Source: Tanypteryx hageni (taxonomy: Eukaryota > Arthropoda > Insecta > Odonata > Petaluridae). From it: a stretch of DNA of 64,000 bases. This document shows, in pieces, positions 21,786 through 32,349 of the stretch. The translations under genes were made by a program, and so were the position numbers. Numbering within the stretch: position 1 is the first letter of the stretch; each line of letters begins with the position of its first letter. The DNA lies in contig CM054115.1 in assembly GCA_028673005.1 (NCBI GenBank), positions 187,957,548 to 188,021,547 on the forward strand, given 5' to 3'. The notes beneath the pieces were generated by a model. That model was not told the origin of the DNA and ran no database searches. It saw only the letters and a program-made list of their open reading frames with translations.

Positions 21786-22340
21786 CTGAAACTATCTCTT
21801 CTTGTGCTTTAAAAAATTTATACTGGCATTCCTTATTTAAAGTAAAAAAATTAACAAAAAACAATTTAAAACTGTATGCCTATACTGTAAAATTAATCTC
21901 TGGCTTCAAATATGGAACACAACTTTGAATTGAATTTTCAGTTTACAAAGTTTTTTATTTCAAAAAAGATTTTCTTTATAACCATACAGGTGCTCTGAGT
22001 AATGTCCTGTTACACATAATTTTTACATTTTCCCACTTTTTAGTTAAACAGTTTTGGACCAGGAAAAAATCCGTTCATGATTATTGCCTCTTCAGGGTGG
22101 TACATGCAAATAGGATAATTGTTTTGAAACCAATTTGCAGATTGGTTAATTATTTTTAAAAAGAGATTAAAAATAAATACACGTCATATATTTAGAGAGT
22201 ATACATCAGCATTTTACATTATAAGATAAATTATAAAGATGAGATCTTTAATTACACGTAGTTGACTTACATTTAGTAAAGTTTTATTGGAATTTAACAT
22301 TAATTAAAAATCTACTGTAATATTTATTTATTTTTAAATT

Positions 22341-22925
22341 CTACAAATTAATATTTTTCTGATGATTTTGCATCTCTCTGTAAGTGTTCATTTTGAAGTA
22401 CCTACATACTGATAAAACTCGTTGCACGACATATTTAAATTTACTAAACACTGTAAAATTTATTCCACTGTAGATATGCTCGGTCTGTTCCTCTCTTGGC
22501 TCTTCAGTAGCATTGTGCGCTGGAATACTGAATACATACTCGCAGATAAATAGTAATAATTGTTCGTAAGATTCGATTTTATGGAGAATATCTGACCATT
22601 TCACATGGCAAAGATTATTATTCCAATCTTCCATATTTGACTGGAGGTTTTATTAATTAATTTTCTTCGGAATTGCCCACTGATTAACAAAAGGAGTGCT
22701 ATCATTTACTCTTAGTTCTCTTTCGTTGAGATAGGCGAAGGTTTCTTCGAGTTTTTCCCATGTCGTAACTTTAATAAATTACATCCATGCAATAGTGTTC
22801 AAGGGCTTCAGAGGTGAAACCCTTTTCATAAGATAATCATAACAGGCCTGATAGAACAGTTCTACTTCTGACAAGAACATGCTTTTCATGTATTCAACCT
22901 AGGCCATTTTAGAACCTTTTCTCGA
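22341..22925 (-). pseudogene. hAT transposase, C-terminal remnant
   Basis: On the minus strand the reading from about 22900 is AFYQACYDYL-like, then KVTTWEKLEETFAYLNEREL and NDSTPFVNQWAIPKKIN with stops. It continues in the frame 22634-22341 with LLLFICEYVFSIPAHNATEE and YFKMNTYREMQN. The segment ICEYVFSIPAHNA corresponds to the conserved VFSIPxxNAxVERxFS part of the hAT dimerisation region, but the ERxFS residues have decayed to EEPRE. Stops and frame changes make it inactive. The N-terminal zinc finger and the DDE residues are not in this window. Confidence 0.65.
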
Positions 22926-23039
22926 ATTAACTATCTTTATCTATGAGCTTATAAATCTCGGGGACTCTTTATGTCGGCGCTATTTAGTGCTTTTCTTCAT
23001 TGCTGAAAAAAACTATTATCTTCGTGATGTACGTCCGTC

Positions 23040-23990
23040 CGTACGCATATATCAGGATAGAATTTGCTGAGCCTATTTCAACCAAAATTGGTGAATAGAA
23101 TATTCACATAAAGGAATGACCAAAATGACACTTGGACTGGATCGAAAATGCAGAGGTGCCACAATCGCAAAGTTCAACTTTTCAGTAATTATGAATTTGG
23201 AAGGAATTAGGAGAACCGATTTGAACAAAGTTTTGCAAGAAGGAAGTGCGCCACATAAAAAAAATCAAGATGACAACATAAAAACAACAAAATCAATACG
23301 TTTAATATAGATATAGAAAGCAGTGCTGCCACAAGAAATAAAAAAAAAACATTTTACACATATTTGTATTGAACTGTACGCATCAATTTTAACCAAATTC
23401 AGTATTAATAATGTATATGCAAAAAAATATTAACATATTTAGATTTAATCAACCAAACATGGGTGCCACAATTACAAATTAAACTTTTTCAGTTATTAAG
23501 GATTTGAAACGAATTGGCTGAACGGATTTCAATTAAATTTTGTATATATGATTTGTACACCATACCATAATGACATAAAGATGTTTAATGCGGAGCTAAA
23601 GAGCAGGACTACCACAGTAAAAAGTTAATTAATATTTCTTTTACACGTATTTCTAGAGAACTGACAGCATGCATTTTAACAAAATATGGTATATATAATC
23701 TTCATATAGATAAATATCCAAAATAGCACATTTATACCGGGTTGATTACACAGGACTACCACAACATCAAGGTGAGAATGTTTCTGTAACTATGAATTTG
23801 GAAGGTATTGGCTTAACGGATTTCAAAGTAATTTCGTTTGTTGGGCAAGTTTAGAATGAGAAAAAGAAATGAATATGTTTAGTAAGGATCAAAAAAGTAG
23901 GGCTACCACTATTTAAGGAAAAATAATTTTCTGATTTCAAAGCAAATATACGATTAGACTACGGTGAATTTGACGAAAATCACTTATGTA
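23040..23990. repeat. Degenerate tandem repeat, period about 145 bp (field 2)
   Basis: The word GATTTCAACCAAATTTTG and its variants recur at about 23074, 23218, 23385, 23525, 23673, 23819 and 23966. Spacings are 144, 167, 140, 148, 146 and 147 bp. Within units, GTGCCACAAT/GACTACCACA and ATGAATTTGGAAGG also recur. The array begins after a GTACGTCCGTCCGTACGC block. Its word set differs from field 1 but the period is nearly the same. Confidence 0.7.
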
Positions 23991-23999
23991 CCAGGGAAA

Positions 24000-25465
24000 C
24001 CCGTGTACACCTTGATTTGTTTTTATAGGGATTTTCCCTGCTCCGCACCGTTTTCTTTCCGCCGTTTGCGCACGATATAAATGACCGATTGATTTTCTTT
24101 ACCCTTTAATATGACGTCAGCTGCAATTCCCACTACGAAATTTGTAGATATGTGTTGACGTACCACGCCATAATTAAAAACTGAACCATTCCACAGTGAA
24201 AACATCGACTGCATTTTTGCCTGATTGACGGCCTGTGCGCCTGGTTGAGGAAATGTCTTTGCTACAACGCTGTTCTTTTCAAGCGTGGTCGTTTAATTAC
24301 GCGATTCGCACAAAGTTCTGATTAAGAACAATGAGTTAGTAAGATGTGCTTTTCGTTTCCGAAAAGATAACACGAAGACCAAAATCTGTTGTGTATTTTG
24401 CTCAAAATACATTCGCAGAGAGCGTACGGTTACTTCAAGCGTCGGCTTTTCCAAAATCCAAAATGAGAAAGCGGAAGCCCAATAAAATTTAAGAGATGTT
24501 TTTACTTTTCAATTTTTATAGTGGTTTATTTAAAGATAATTTTCATTTTACATTCAACACAGTATTCTGTTCCTTGTAAAGCTTTGCTTCCATTTACCAA
24601 AAGAAAAATGTATATATACTAAAAATATATGGTATGAACGTAATTTGCTTAAAAATCGAAGAAAAAGTTAAATAACTATTGGTAATTTGGATATTTTGCC
24701 TGTTTTTTTCAAAGCGGGCAGGAAGACAGCTCGCGACTTCTTACAATACAAAATACCACGCGACTATTTACGTGTTAACCGTATGATCTTGATCTTGATT
24801 AGTGTCGCTCGCATCCTCTTTAAATCACTGTATATAAAAATCCAAACAAGAGAGCATTGTTTTAATTATTTCTACAATCAAGTTATCCTCTCCTTTTACT
24901 CTGAATAGACATTTACTCAACTGTTTCATAATGAAAGATAAATATGCAATTAGCGGTAGATTTTCCAATCCAAGAGAGAAACATTTCCGCGAGCTACCTT
25001 TCAAGCATTTTGTTTTTCCTATTCTCCCAAAAATGCTATTAATTTTCTCAGAACTAACAAACTGGAAAATAAAGATTTCTCATCAAGGGAAATCATTGTA
25101 ATCATTGCAATATAGCATCTAAAACTTCCATAGCAATGCAAATGCATCACTGATCATAAATAAGCAACGCGAATGGGCAATAAATATGGCATTGTACCTT
25201 CCGAATTCCGCAAAGTTTTTATTCGATCGCTAAATATATTTTTCGTTCCACCTGAGTGTTAATCAACTAATTTGAGAAAAATTTTATTTTCTATCTCAAC
25301 AAGATGCCCTACGATATATCAAGAGAAATTAATGAGGTCAGTTACGATCTTGAAATGTCTGCAACGTCTGATATACTTTTGCTTTCTATATAAAAAACAC
25401 TCCCACTACTATTAGCTGCAAAAATTTCAACTGGTAGTTAGCATAAGCAAGCATTTTAAGGATAA
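24000..25465. other. Unassigned DNA, no gene seen
   Basis: A 63-residue minus-strand frame (24023-24214, with FNYGVVRQHIS and GIAADVILKG) is not recognised. The rest is AT-rich. Confidence 0.4.
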
Positions 25466-25469
25466 TCTC

Positions 25470-25835
25470 ATTTGTTGGTCGGAGGGTCCGAGAATTGCGG
25501 TAATAAGCGCGTTTGTTGGTGGGCGTGGCCGCGAATTTCAAGAATAAGCGAGAATGTTAGTCGGCGTAGCGCAACATCGAATAAGAGCGTCTTTTGTTCG
25601 GAGGGTCCTAGAATGTCAGGAACAAGCAAGTGTGCTACTTGGAGGTTCCGACAATTCATGAATAGTGGCGTCTTTTTGTCGTATGGGTCTAGAATTTCAG
25701 GAATAAGCGCCTTTTCTTCTCGGAGGAATAAGCACATTTGTTGATCGGAGGAATAAACGGGTTTGTTGGTTGGAGGAATAATCGGATTTTTTTTAGAGGA
25801 ATACGAACGTTTTTTGGTTGGAGGAATAAAGATAA
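25470..25835 (+). repeat. Minisatellite that changes period (about 41 to about 25 bp)
   Basis: The first six units are near 41 bp. Each has a GGAGGGTCC-like start, a GAATTTCAGGAATAAG-like middle and a GCGTTTGTTG-like end. From about 25720 the repeating block is shorter: GGAGGAATAAGCACATTTGT, GGAGGAATAAACGGGTTTGT, GGAGGAATAATCGG, GAGGAATACGAACG and GGAGGAATAAAG. The short unit equals the long one after loss of the roughly 16 bases between GGAGG and AATAAG. Open frames on both strands here are repeat translations. Confidence 0.85.
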
Positions 25836-25839
25836 TGCT

Positions 25840-26320
25840 GGCATGATTTCATTTGGATATAATCTAGATCACGAAAATTTGATTTACAATTTCAGCTCAA
25901 GTTATATTCACGATCTTTATGGTAGACTTTCGAGAATGGTAATGTGATTTGGTTATATAACTCCAAACAAATGTACTAATTTTTTCAAAGAAGCAATTCA
26001 GCTCTTTGTGGTAAATTCCAGTGTAATTTATTAATCGTTTACACAAAGTATATGAGCGTGAGTATAATAAAACTCTACCTAATGTTTTTTATGTTTACAT
26101 TTCGCTATTTTCCAAATAAATGTAAAAAATCTGGTGTGGCCACATGACTTTCTCCATATCTGTAATATTTCTAAAAATTCCAAATAGGTTACATAATAAT
26201 AAATATTTTAAGAAACTGCGAGAAAATTTTAGACGTTACAAAGAACAGAAATAAACTCAAACCATAGCCTTCTGATATTGGATAAGACCGCAAAGCTCCA
26301 ACAATTAAGAAATGAAAAAG
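25840..26320. other. AT-rich stretch, no gene seen
   Basis: No coding or repeat structure recognised before the (GT)n tract at about 26321-26344, which abuts the next LINE fragment. Confidence 0.45.
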
Positions 26321-26344
26321 GTGCGCGCGTGTGTGTGTGTGTGT

Positions 26345-27290
26345 AATTTTAGGCGAATCAGCCTCTTGGGCTATTATCGCCGTAACTATACATTTTAAAC
26401 ACAACCTATTTGTGATGATCTACCCACATCACCTAACATGATATAAAGAATAAATAAATAAATAAATAAATAAATAAAGTTAAAAACAGATTGTAAAAGA
26501 CTGTATAAGGGCCCATCACAATCTGTAGAATAAAATATCAGAGAGACTGTATAAGGGTCTACTGACATGTATAAAATTTTCTCACGACACAAGAAGGAAC
26601 TATTATGCCTGTAGCACACAGAACTTCTAAAATGGATAGGGGAGTAATAATATTTCTCCCTTCTATCCCATTGTACAATGATTAAAAACACTTAAAAATT
26701 AAATAAATGCTAAAATTCTCGACTCCCTTAGGAATGAGAGTGTTCTATTTATAAAAATCGGATTATCTCCAAGAGAGACCGCGAGGTTCGCAGCCATACG
26801 CACCCTCTCTCTCTCATTCCTAAACTGGATACAGTCCAGTAAAACATGTGACACTGTCAACGCAGCATCACATGTCTCACAAACTGGAGGTTCCTCGGAC
26901 CGCAATAGGTAACCGTGCGTCCACCAGCAGTGACCTATGCGTAGTCTTGTAATGGCAACCTCTTCAAGTCGGGATGACCTGGACGAGGACTGCCATGGTT
27001 TTACTGTGTTTTTTATTGCTCTCAGTTTATTAGAGATAACCCCATTCCATTCTTCTTGCCATTGTTGGTAGATTTAAGTTTTTAAATGGCTTTTTATGTC
27101 CCCCACAAGAACTTTTGATTCATTAATACCATCGTCATTAGCAGCTAATTTTGCTGCCCTGTCTGCCCTCTCATTACCCAGAATACCTACGTGACCTGGT
27201 ACCCACATAAACACTGTCGTCACCCCTATAGAGTCCAGATCCATCAAGGATGACTGAATCTGCTGAACCAGAGGGTGAGAAGGGTAGAAA
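26345..27290 (-). mobile_element. 5'-truncated I-type LINE, RNase H and 3' end only
   Basis: On the minus strand the reading includes QQIQSSLMDLDSIGVTTVFM and WVPGHVGILGNERADRAAK (27213-27161), the core of the RNase H domain found in I-clade LINEs. It continues with QQWQEEWNGVISNKLRAIK, RLRIGHCWWTHGYLL and the CCHC-like CETCDAALTVSHVLLDC (ORF 26699-26905). One in-frame stop falls near 27075, where Gln is expected. The 3' end has GGCGATAATAGCCCAAGAGG and GATTCGCCTAAAAT, a small stem typical of I-element 3' ends. It meets an (AC)n/(GT)n run at 26344. The reverse transcriptase and endonuclease are missing, so this is a dead 5'-truncated insertion. Confidence 0.85.
26454..26477. repeat. (AATA)n short repeat
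   Basis: AATAAATAAATA-type repeat inside the 3' UTR of the I-type LINE. Confidence 0.9.
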
Positions 27291-27449
27291 AAGGTGCGTT
27301 ACTATGACCTAACTAAGCGTCAATTGTTAACAATAGTCAGTAGGTGGCGTAGTGCTGGCAGCTAAAATATAAGATATATCGTAAACAATGCATTACGTGG
27401 AAAAATGTTTCAAACAAAAGTTGTAGATAATTAAAGTTTCTATAACTTG

Positions 27450-27740
27450 TATTCCGATACATTTTTACATTTATCAAATATTAAAGCAAATATTTTAAAA
27501 TAACGGATAAGTGACAAGAGTAAACACCTACTTTCGGTTGACTGATGTCTACCAAAAACTAATCAGTTCTTTTGACTTTTATAATATTGTTAAATATAAA
27601 ATTTCACGTTGATCTGATTAATAGTTTTTGAGTTAGAGCACCCACAATTAAGCTATCACATACACACACAGACATCATCGAGAAAATGGTCAAAACGTGT
27701 TCCCCTATACTAAGTATATAGAGAAAGTAAAAATGAATGT
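27450..27740 (+). repeat. Dispersed repeat, copy 1 (partner near 53.5 kb)
   Basis: Blocks such as TATTTTAAAATAACG, TTTCGGTTGACTGATG, GATCTGATTAATAGTTTTTG, GAGTTAGAGC and CGAGAAAATGGTCAAAACG appear in the same order and orientation at about 53500-53720. The copies are strongly diverged. Class unknown. Confidence 0.5.
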
Positions 27741-27801
27741 CCAATCGCCTCTGACCAATATGGAAGGATCGTTTTTGAAGAAAATAAACTATTTTATTCA
27801 A

Positions 27802-28062
27802 GTTAAATAGAATTAACTCCTTGACCGTAAAATTGAAAATTAGAGACCTGATGTCCCTGGCGTGGAGTAACAACCCTTAAACCTGTAAGTTTATAATTTT
27901 TATTGCCTTCTGCCATTTCCTGGTCCCTGGCGTGGAGTAACAACCCTTAAACCTGTAAGTTTATAATTTTTATTGTCTTTTGCCTTTTCCTGCCTTTCCT
28001 CCCCATTTTTCATTGTTTCTCTAATTTTGAATTTTACGGTCAAGGAGTTAATTCTATTTAAC
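27802..28062. repeat. 45-bp inverted repeat enclosing a 70-bp tandem duplication
   Basis: The arms 27802-27846 and 28018-28062 are reverse complements with one mismatch; each contains AATTAACTCCTTGACCGTAA. Inside, 27853-27922 is repeated at 27923-27992 with only a few changes; each unit starts GTCCCTGGCGTGGAGTAAC. A related single copy lies at about 31570-31740. The open frames here follow the repeat. Confidence 0.95.
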
Positions 28063-28099
28063 ATCAATTTCGCCGTAGTCCCCATCTTTATTTATTTAT

Positions 28100-28590
28100 A
28101 TTATTCAAATAAACATTTATGGCTTAAGAATTCTTTGAGAGGATTTTTTTCTTATTTTAGTTTCACAATAAAATCACCATATTATATCACATGATAGCTT
28201 TTAAGGATGATTGAAGAATGTTGATCAAAGAAATTTCGTATGAATATGATGAAATGACTAAATTCAGAAGCAATTTCGACTCAACCCCTATTTTCATTAT
28301 TAACAGAAGTGTTCAGTTCTGTAAGCTAGCTGCAAACTTAAGTGTAATTTTTAATCAAACGCATCCTTGAATCGCAAAATATTATAAAAGTTTCGATTCC
28401 TTTCATTAATAACGTAAACGGCTTATTACGTCAATTACTTGGCTACGAGATATTACTCTCCAATATCCTTGCTCCGCATTTATATCGATCAAATCTTAGA
28501 GCGGATATTTACGCATATTTCCGTCTCGTAAATTTAACAGTATACATTAACAGGAAATACGAAGAAACTAATTACACTCCAGTTGACGAA
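28100..28590. other. AT-rich stretch, no gene seen
   Basis: No coding or repeat signal recognised. Confidence 0.45.
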
Positions 28591-29280
28591 AATTCATTAG
28601 CAATTCCATGGAGTAATCCTTTCTCTTTTCCCATATGCAAAAACTCCTTGCCATTCTCCTACTATTTTCTCTCGAATTTCTTTTCCAAATACTCTTCAGT
28701 CTATTCCGTCTCTCTGTCTCTTCACTAGTCCCCCTATCCTCTCCCTCATTCTCTCCCCATGGCTCCCTCCGCCTCAAACTCCTTCCTCAACCTCTTATTC
28801 TCACACACTCTCCGTTACCAGCCCCTTCCCTCTAAGACTTTATAGTCTCAATTTCGAGCAAACAAAGACGCTTATTTATCTATCTGCAACTTTCTCCAAA
28901 TTCCTCCCCCTTTAGTTTCCACTTCCAGCTTTCCTGATTTCTCATCTATCCTCCCACCTTCTCTCTCTTTCTCTCTCCCTCTCCCAAACCCATCCTTTCT
29001 TTCTTTTCTTCCTCTTTCGGTTCTCAATCTCAATTTCGATCCTTACTTTTGTCTTCCTCCCTCTCTCTCTACACCTCCCTATCACAATCTAAATGATCTT
29101 CTTTTCCCTCACCATTTATATCTTTTTTCTTCATTCTCTCTATTTCCACACGAAACCTTCTTTTTCTCATTTCAAATCATCTCCTTCCACTCTCTTTCAT
29201 TTCCCCTTCCTCCAAAACATTCTTTTTCTCCCTCCCTCTCTTTTGCAATTCCTCTTTTTCTGATTGACACGCCCCCTAAG
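28591..29280. repeat. Pyrimidine-rich tract (CT on plus strand)
   Basis: CTCTCC, TTTCTC and CCTCCC words dominate the plus strand but there is no fixed unit. Overlapping frames on both strands are compositional. Confidence 0.65.
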
Positions 29281-31190
29281 CTCCGTCCTCGTTCGGTGCC
29301 TCGCACCATGGGATCAGTTAGCGTGATAGCGATTCCACTGTCTCTCTCTACAGCAGCGCAGGACCAAATGAGCAATGGTCCTCATTCCAGGCACCAATGG
29401 AGGGAATAATGGGTTTCTCTCTGCGTTTCGCGAGAGATATGTTTCCTGGGAGCGAGGCACGAACCTCAGTTGACAAATAAAAATAAATAATGACGAGCGC
29501 AGAGAAAAGGAAGAAAGGATGAGGGAAGTCATCCCAAAAGATAGACTAAGGATTATAGTGATTTAGGATCGGTGCTATTGATTGGGAATTTTTTTCGGCA
29601 GGATTTGATTGCTCGCTCGTTATTTTATTGGGCATGAGGGAGAGAGGGCTCAAGTGCGAGGGTAGGAGATATTGGAGAGGAAGACGGAGAGAGAGGAAGA
29701 AAGGGGATAATGCGAGGGATAGAGAAAATGAAGGTGAGACGAAGGAATGGGAGTGAATGAAAGACGATGTAGGGGAGCAGAATCGTTGAGGTATTGGAAG
29801 CGACGAGTGAAGTTTGCTATACGCGTTCGGTATTAGTCCCGCTTCCCACCCTCCTCCCTCCATTCTTGCTTTACTCTCTTCCTTTCCTCCCATTCTCTCC
29901 TTCGCCGTGGCAACCACAGACTGACCACCCATTGAGGAGCTTTTAATATTGCATGACCATGTTTATCCGATGCCTCGCGTGGGTGCGCGCTCGAACTCAC
30001 CACGTAGCACCATCTACATCCACAGTTTATCTTTCTCTTTGAGGACAGAAAAAAGAAAATTACCCGAGGAAAAATCGCATTCGGTGTTTCCAATTCATTC
30101 AAACTCTCGAGGGGCGAGGATTCCTCTTCTCCTTTGGACCTAGGCAAGCGGATATTCCACATCTTTTGTGAGCGGTTCTGTGCGGATGGAGGCAGAGTAA
30201 AAAACCCGGCAAATATTTGCCATGTCCTCTAATGCAACGGTACAAAATCACGACGCGAAGCGAAAGATTGAAAAGACCTTTGATTTCGGTGATACTTCAA
30301 ATGGAAACCGTATGTTCCGATGACTGCGTAATTAAATTGAATGCCACTTCTAAAGAGACTTCCAATTTTGTGATAAACGAAAAAAAGTAAAAATTCTGAC
30401 CTTTGACGTCACATCATTGGGTTTTATTTTATTTTTTCAAATAATAATACTTTTTCATTTGTTTATAGTTTTCTATAGAGCAACTGGTCGAAAGTTTCCG
30501 AAGAGTTATATTTATATAAAATGCCAAGAGACTCGTAAAAACGTTTCGGTCGTTCTTCTGCACATAAAAGTCGCAGTTTTATGATCTCTGTGAAATTTAA
30601 TCTTCTCGCGAACGAAAGCGAAAAATACGGAATATGGACGAGGCGATCGATTTTTCGAACGGTGGCAGATTTTATACGATCAACTTTTTTAGGAACGCAT
30701 AAGTTATTTCAGTTTAATGGTTGTTTTCATTATTTTTATAATGGCTTCACAATTAATACGCAGTTGATTGCTGGATTTTCGATCCACAGATCTAGTCTCG
30801 TCCGCCTTTCGTAAAAAACGTTTCCTATTATAGAAAAAGTGACACGAGAGCCATTCTTTTATTCCACATATATATTTCTCTATTTACTCTCAGACCCTGT
30901 ATATATGAAACCCCGTTAATACGCTACGCGTTTGAGTTCGATAGAGCGAGGATGGGAAGAAGCTGATAGGGAGATAAATATATTTATGACCCATATACAC
31001 ATGGTCACTTGCGCCGATATGTCCAAGTTTCAAGTTATTGAATATAACATTCCATTTTAATATTGCGCCTATTACTGTTATGAATAATTCTTCTAACGGA
31101 AATAGGTTGAAAAATATCGCTGGATTTTGATGAAGTTAACAAGATTTGGCAAAATATCTGCTGAAGTTTTTTAATGAAAATGTAACTTTA
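29281..31190. other. Unassigned DNA, no gene seen
   Basis: The part at 29300-30200 has a mixed purine/pyrimidine strand bias, CpGs and opposed open frames (29546-29932, 29833-30162 and 29949-30143), none recognised. The rest is AT-rich. Confidence 0.4.
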
Positions 31191-31199
31191 TTTAGCTTA

Positions 31200-31745
31200 A
31201 AGTTAAATTTAGAGATTTTGTGTGTCTGCAAGTGCCTGTGTACGTGAGTACTTTGATAGGTCCCTGTCGTTGCCGAAAAACACATAATTCCACAGACTAC
31301 GGTGTGCGATACTAGCTACCTGGCGCGGTTTAATTACCCGTAAACCTTAATATTATTCCCCTTTACCTTTTGGTTTGAACTTGTGTGCATGTTTGTGGTT
31401 GCCTAGTAGTTCCCTGTCACGGTCGTACTGACCCACAGACCTTCTAGCAACAGTGTGATTTTTCGTGTCCTTGGCGCATATTAATCTCTCGAAAACCCGG
31501 ATTTTTATCATTCATCCATCTTTAGGATTAGTGCTTGAGCGATAGAGTGAGTGCATGTGTGAGTGGCATCAAATCCCTGGCGAGAAGTAACAACCCCTAA
31601 ACCTTTAAGTTCGATTTTTTGTTTTAATTTATTAATCTCCCGTTTTTCTCCAGTTTCCTTTCTTTCTCAGTGTGTCTCTAAATTTCGATTCATACGGTTA
31701 AGGATTAAAATCTTTAATTTTAACCTTAAAGCCCGTGTAGATAAT
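31200..31745 (+). repeat. Degenerate tandem monomers related to the 27.85-kb repeat
   Basis: Three diverged monomers can be seen. They share CCCTGTCGTTG/CCCTGTCACGG, CCACAGAC, a TGGCG block (CTGGCGCGG, TTGGCGCAT, CTGGCGAGAAG) and an AAACC block. The last monomer (from about 31574, TCCCTGGCGAGAAGTAACAA) matches the 70-bp unit at 27853 and continues with a TACGGTTAAGGA match to the arm of that inverted repeat. This may be the 5' UTR or a terminal repeat of an unrecognised retroelement. Confidence 0.5.
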
Positions 31746-31749
31746 TCGG

Positions 31750-32115
31750 ATTTAGAATAGTAAGGAATAATCTGTGAAGAAAAAACATTCCCTTTAAAAA
31801 TATTTGATGTAAATAAGTTACTCTAATGATAAATATATTCCGTTTACTCACGAATACCATCTACCTTTCATTATCAGTTTTAGTAAAAACAGTCCTAGCA
31901 AAAGTTTTACATATAATTAAACCATGTCCTAGCACTTCCCACGTCCTGAATAAATATTTAACGCCATGTGTCCTAGTCGTCGTTGAAACGTCTTTACATT
32001 TTTGCCTCTATTTCGAGTTGAGCGGCGATTTTAAGAGCGCAGCGGCATCTGAGCGAGTCCAAATCCTCTATGATTAACTGAATACGGTGTGTCTTTTAGG
32101 GGAGTAAAAATGGCG
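31750..32115. other. Unassigned DNA, no gene seen
   Basis: An 83-codon frame (31826-32077) is not recognised. Confidence 0.4.
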
Positions 32116-32119
32116 GGCT

Positions 32120-32345
32120 ATGCAGAGAAAAGATGAGAGAGGTGAATGGAGAAAGAGAGAAAAAGAAAGTAGAGATATGGAGAGAGAGAGAGGGAGAGAG
32201 AGAGAGCGAGAGAAAATGGAGAGGAGAGTGGCTTGGGACGGAATTAAATATAGGAACAGGAGGAGAGTGCGATGGTGGGTGAGAGGTTGCGGAGGAGATA
32301 ACGAAAGAGAGAGAGAGAGTCCAGTGGAAAGGAGAGTAATCAAAG
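32120..32345. repeat. Purine-rich tract (GA on plus strand)
   Basis: GAGAGA and GGAGA words dominate, with short (GA)n runs at about 32180-32210 and 32305-32320. Frames on both strands are low-complexity. Confidence 0.75.
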
Positions 32346-32349
32346 GGAA

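Noticed and set aside
23040..23990. CRISPR-like array
   Set aside because: The period is near 145 bp with diverged units and no short conserved repeat; context is eukaryotic.
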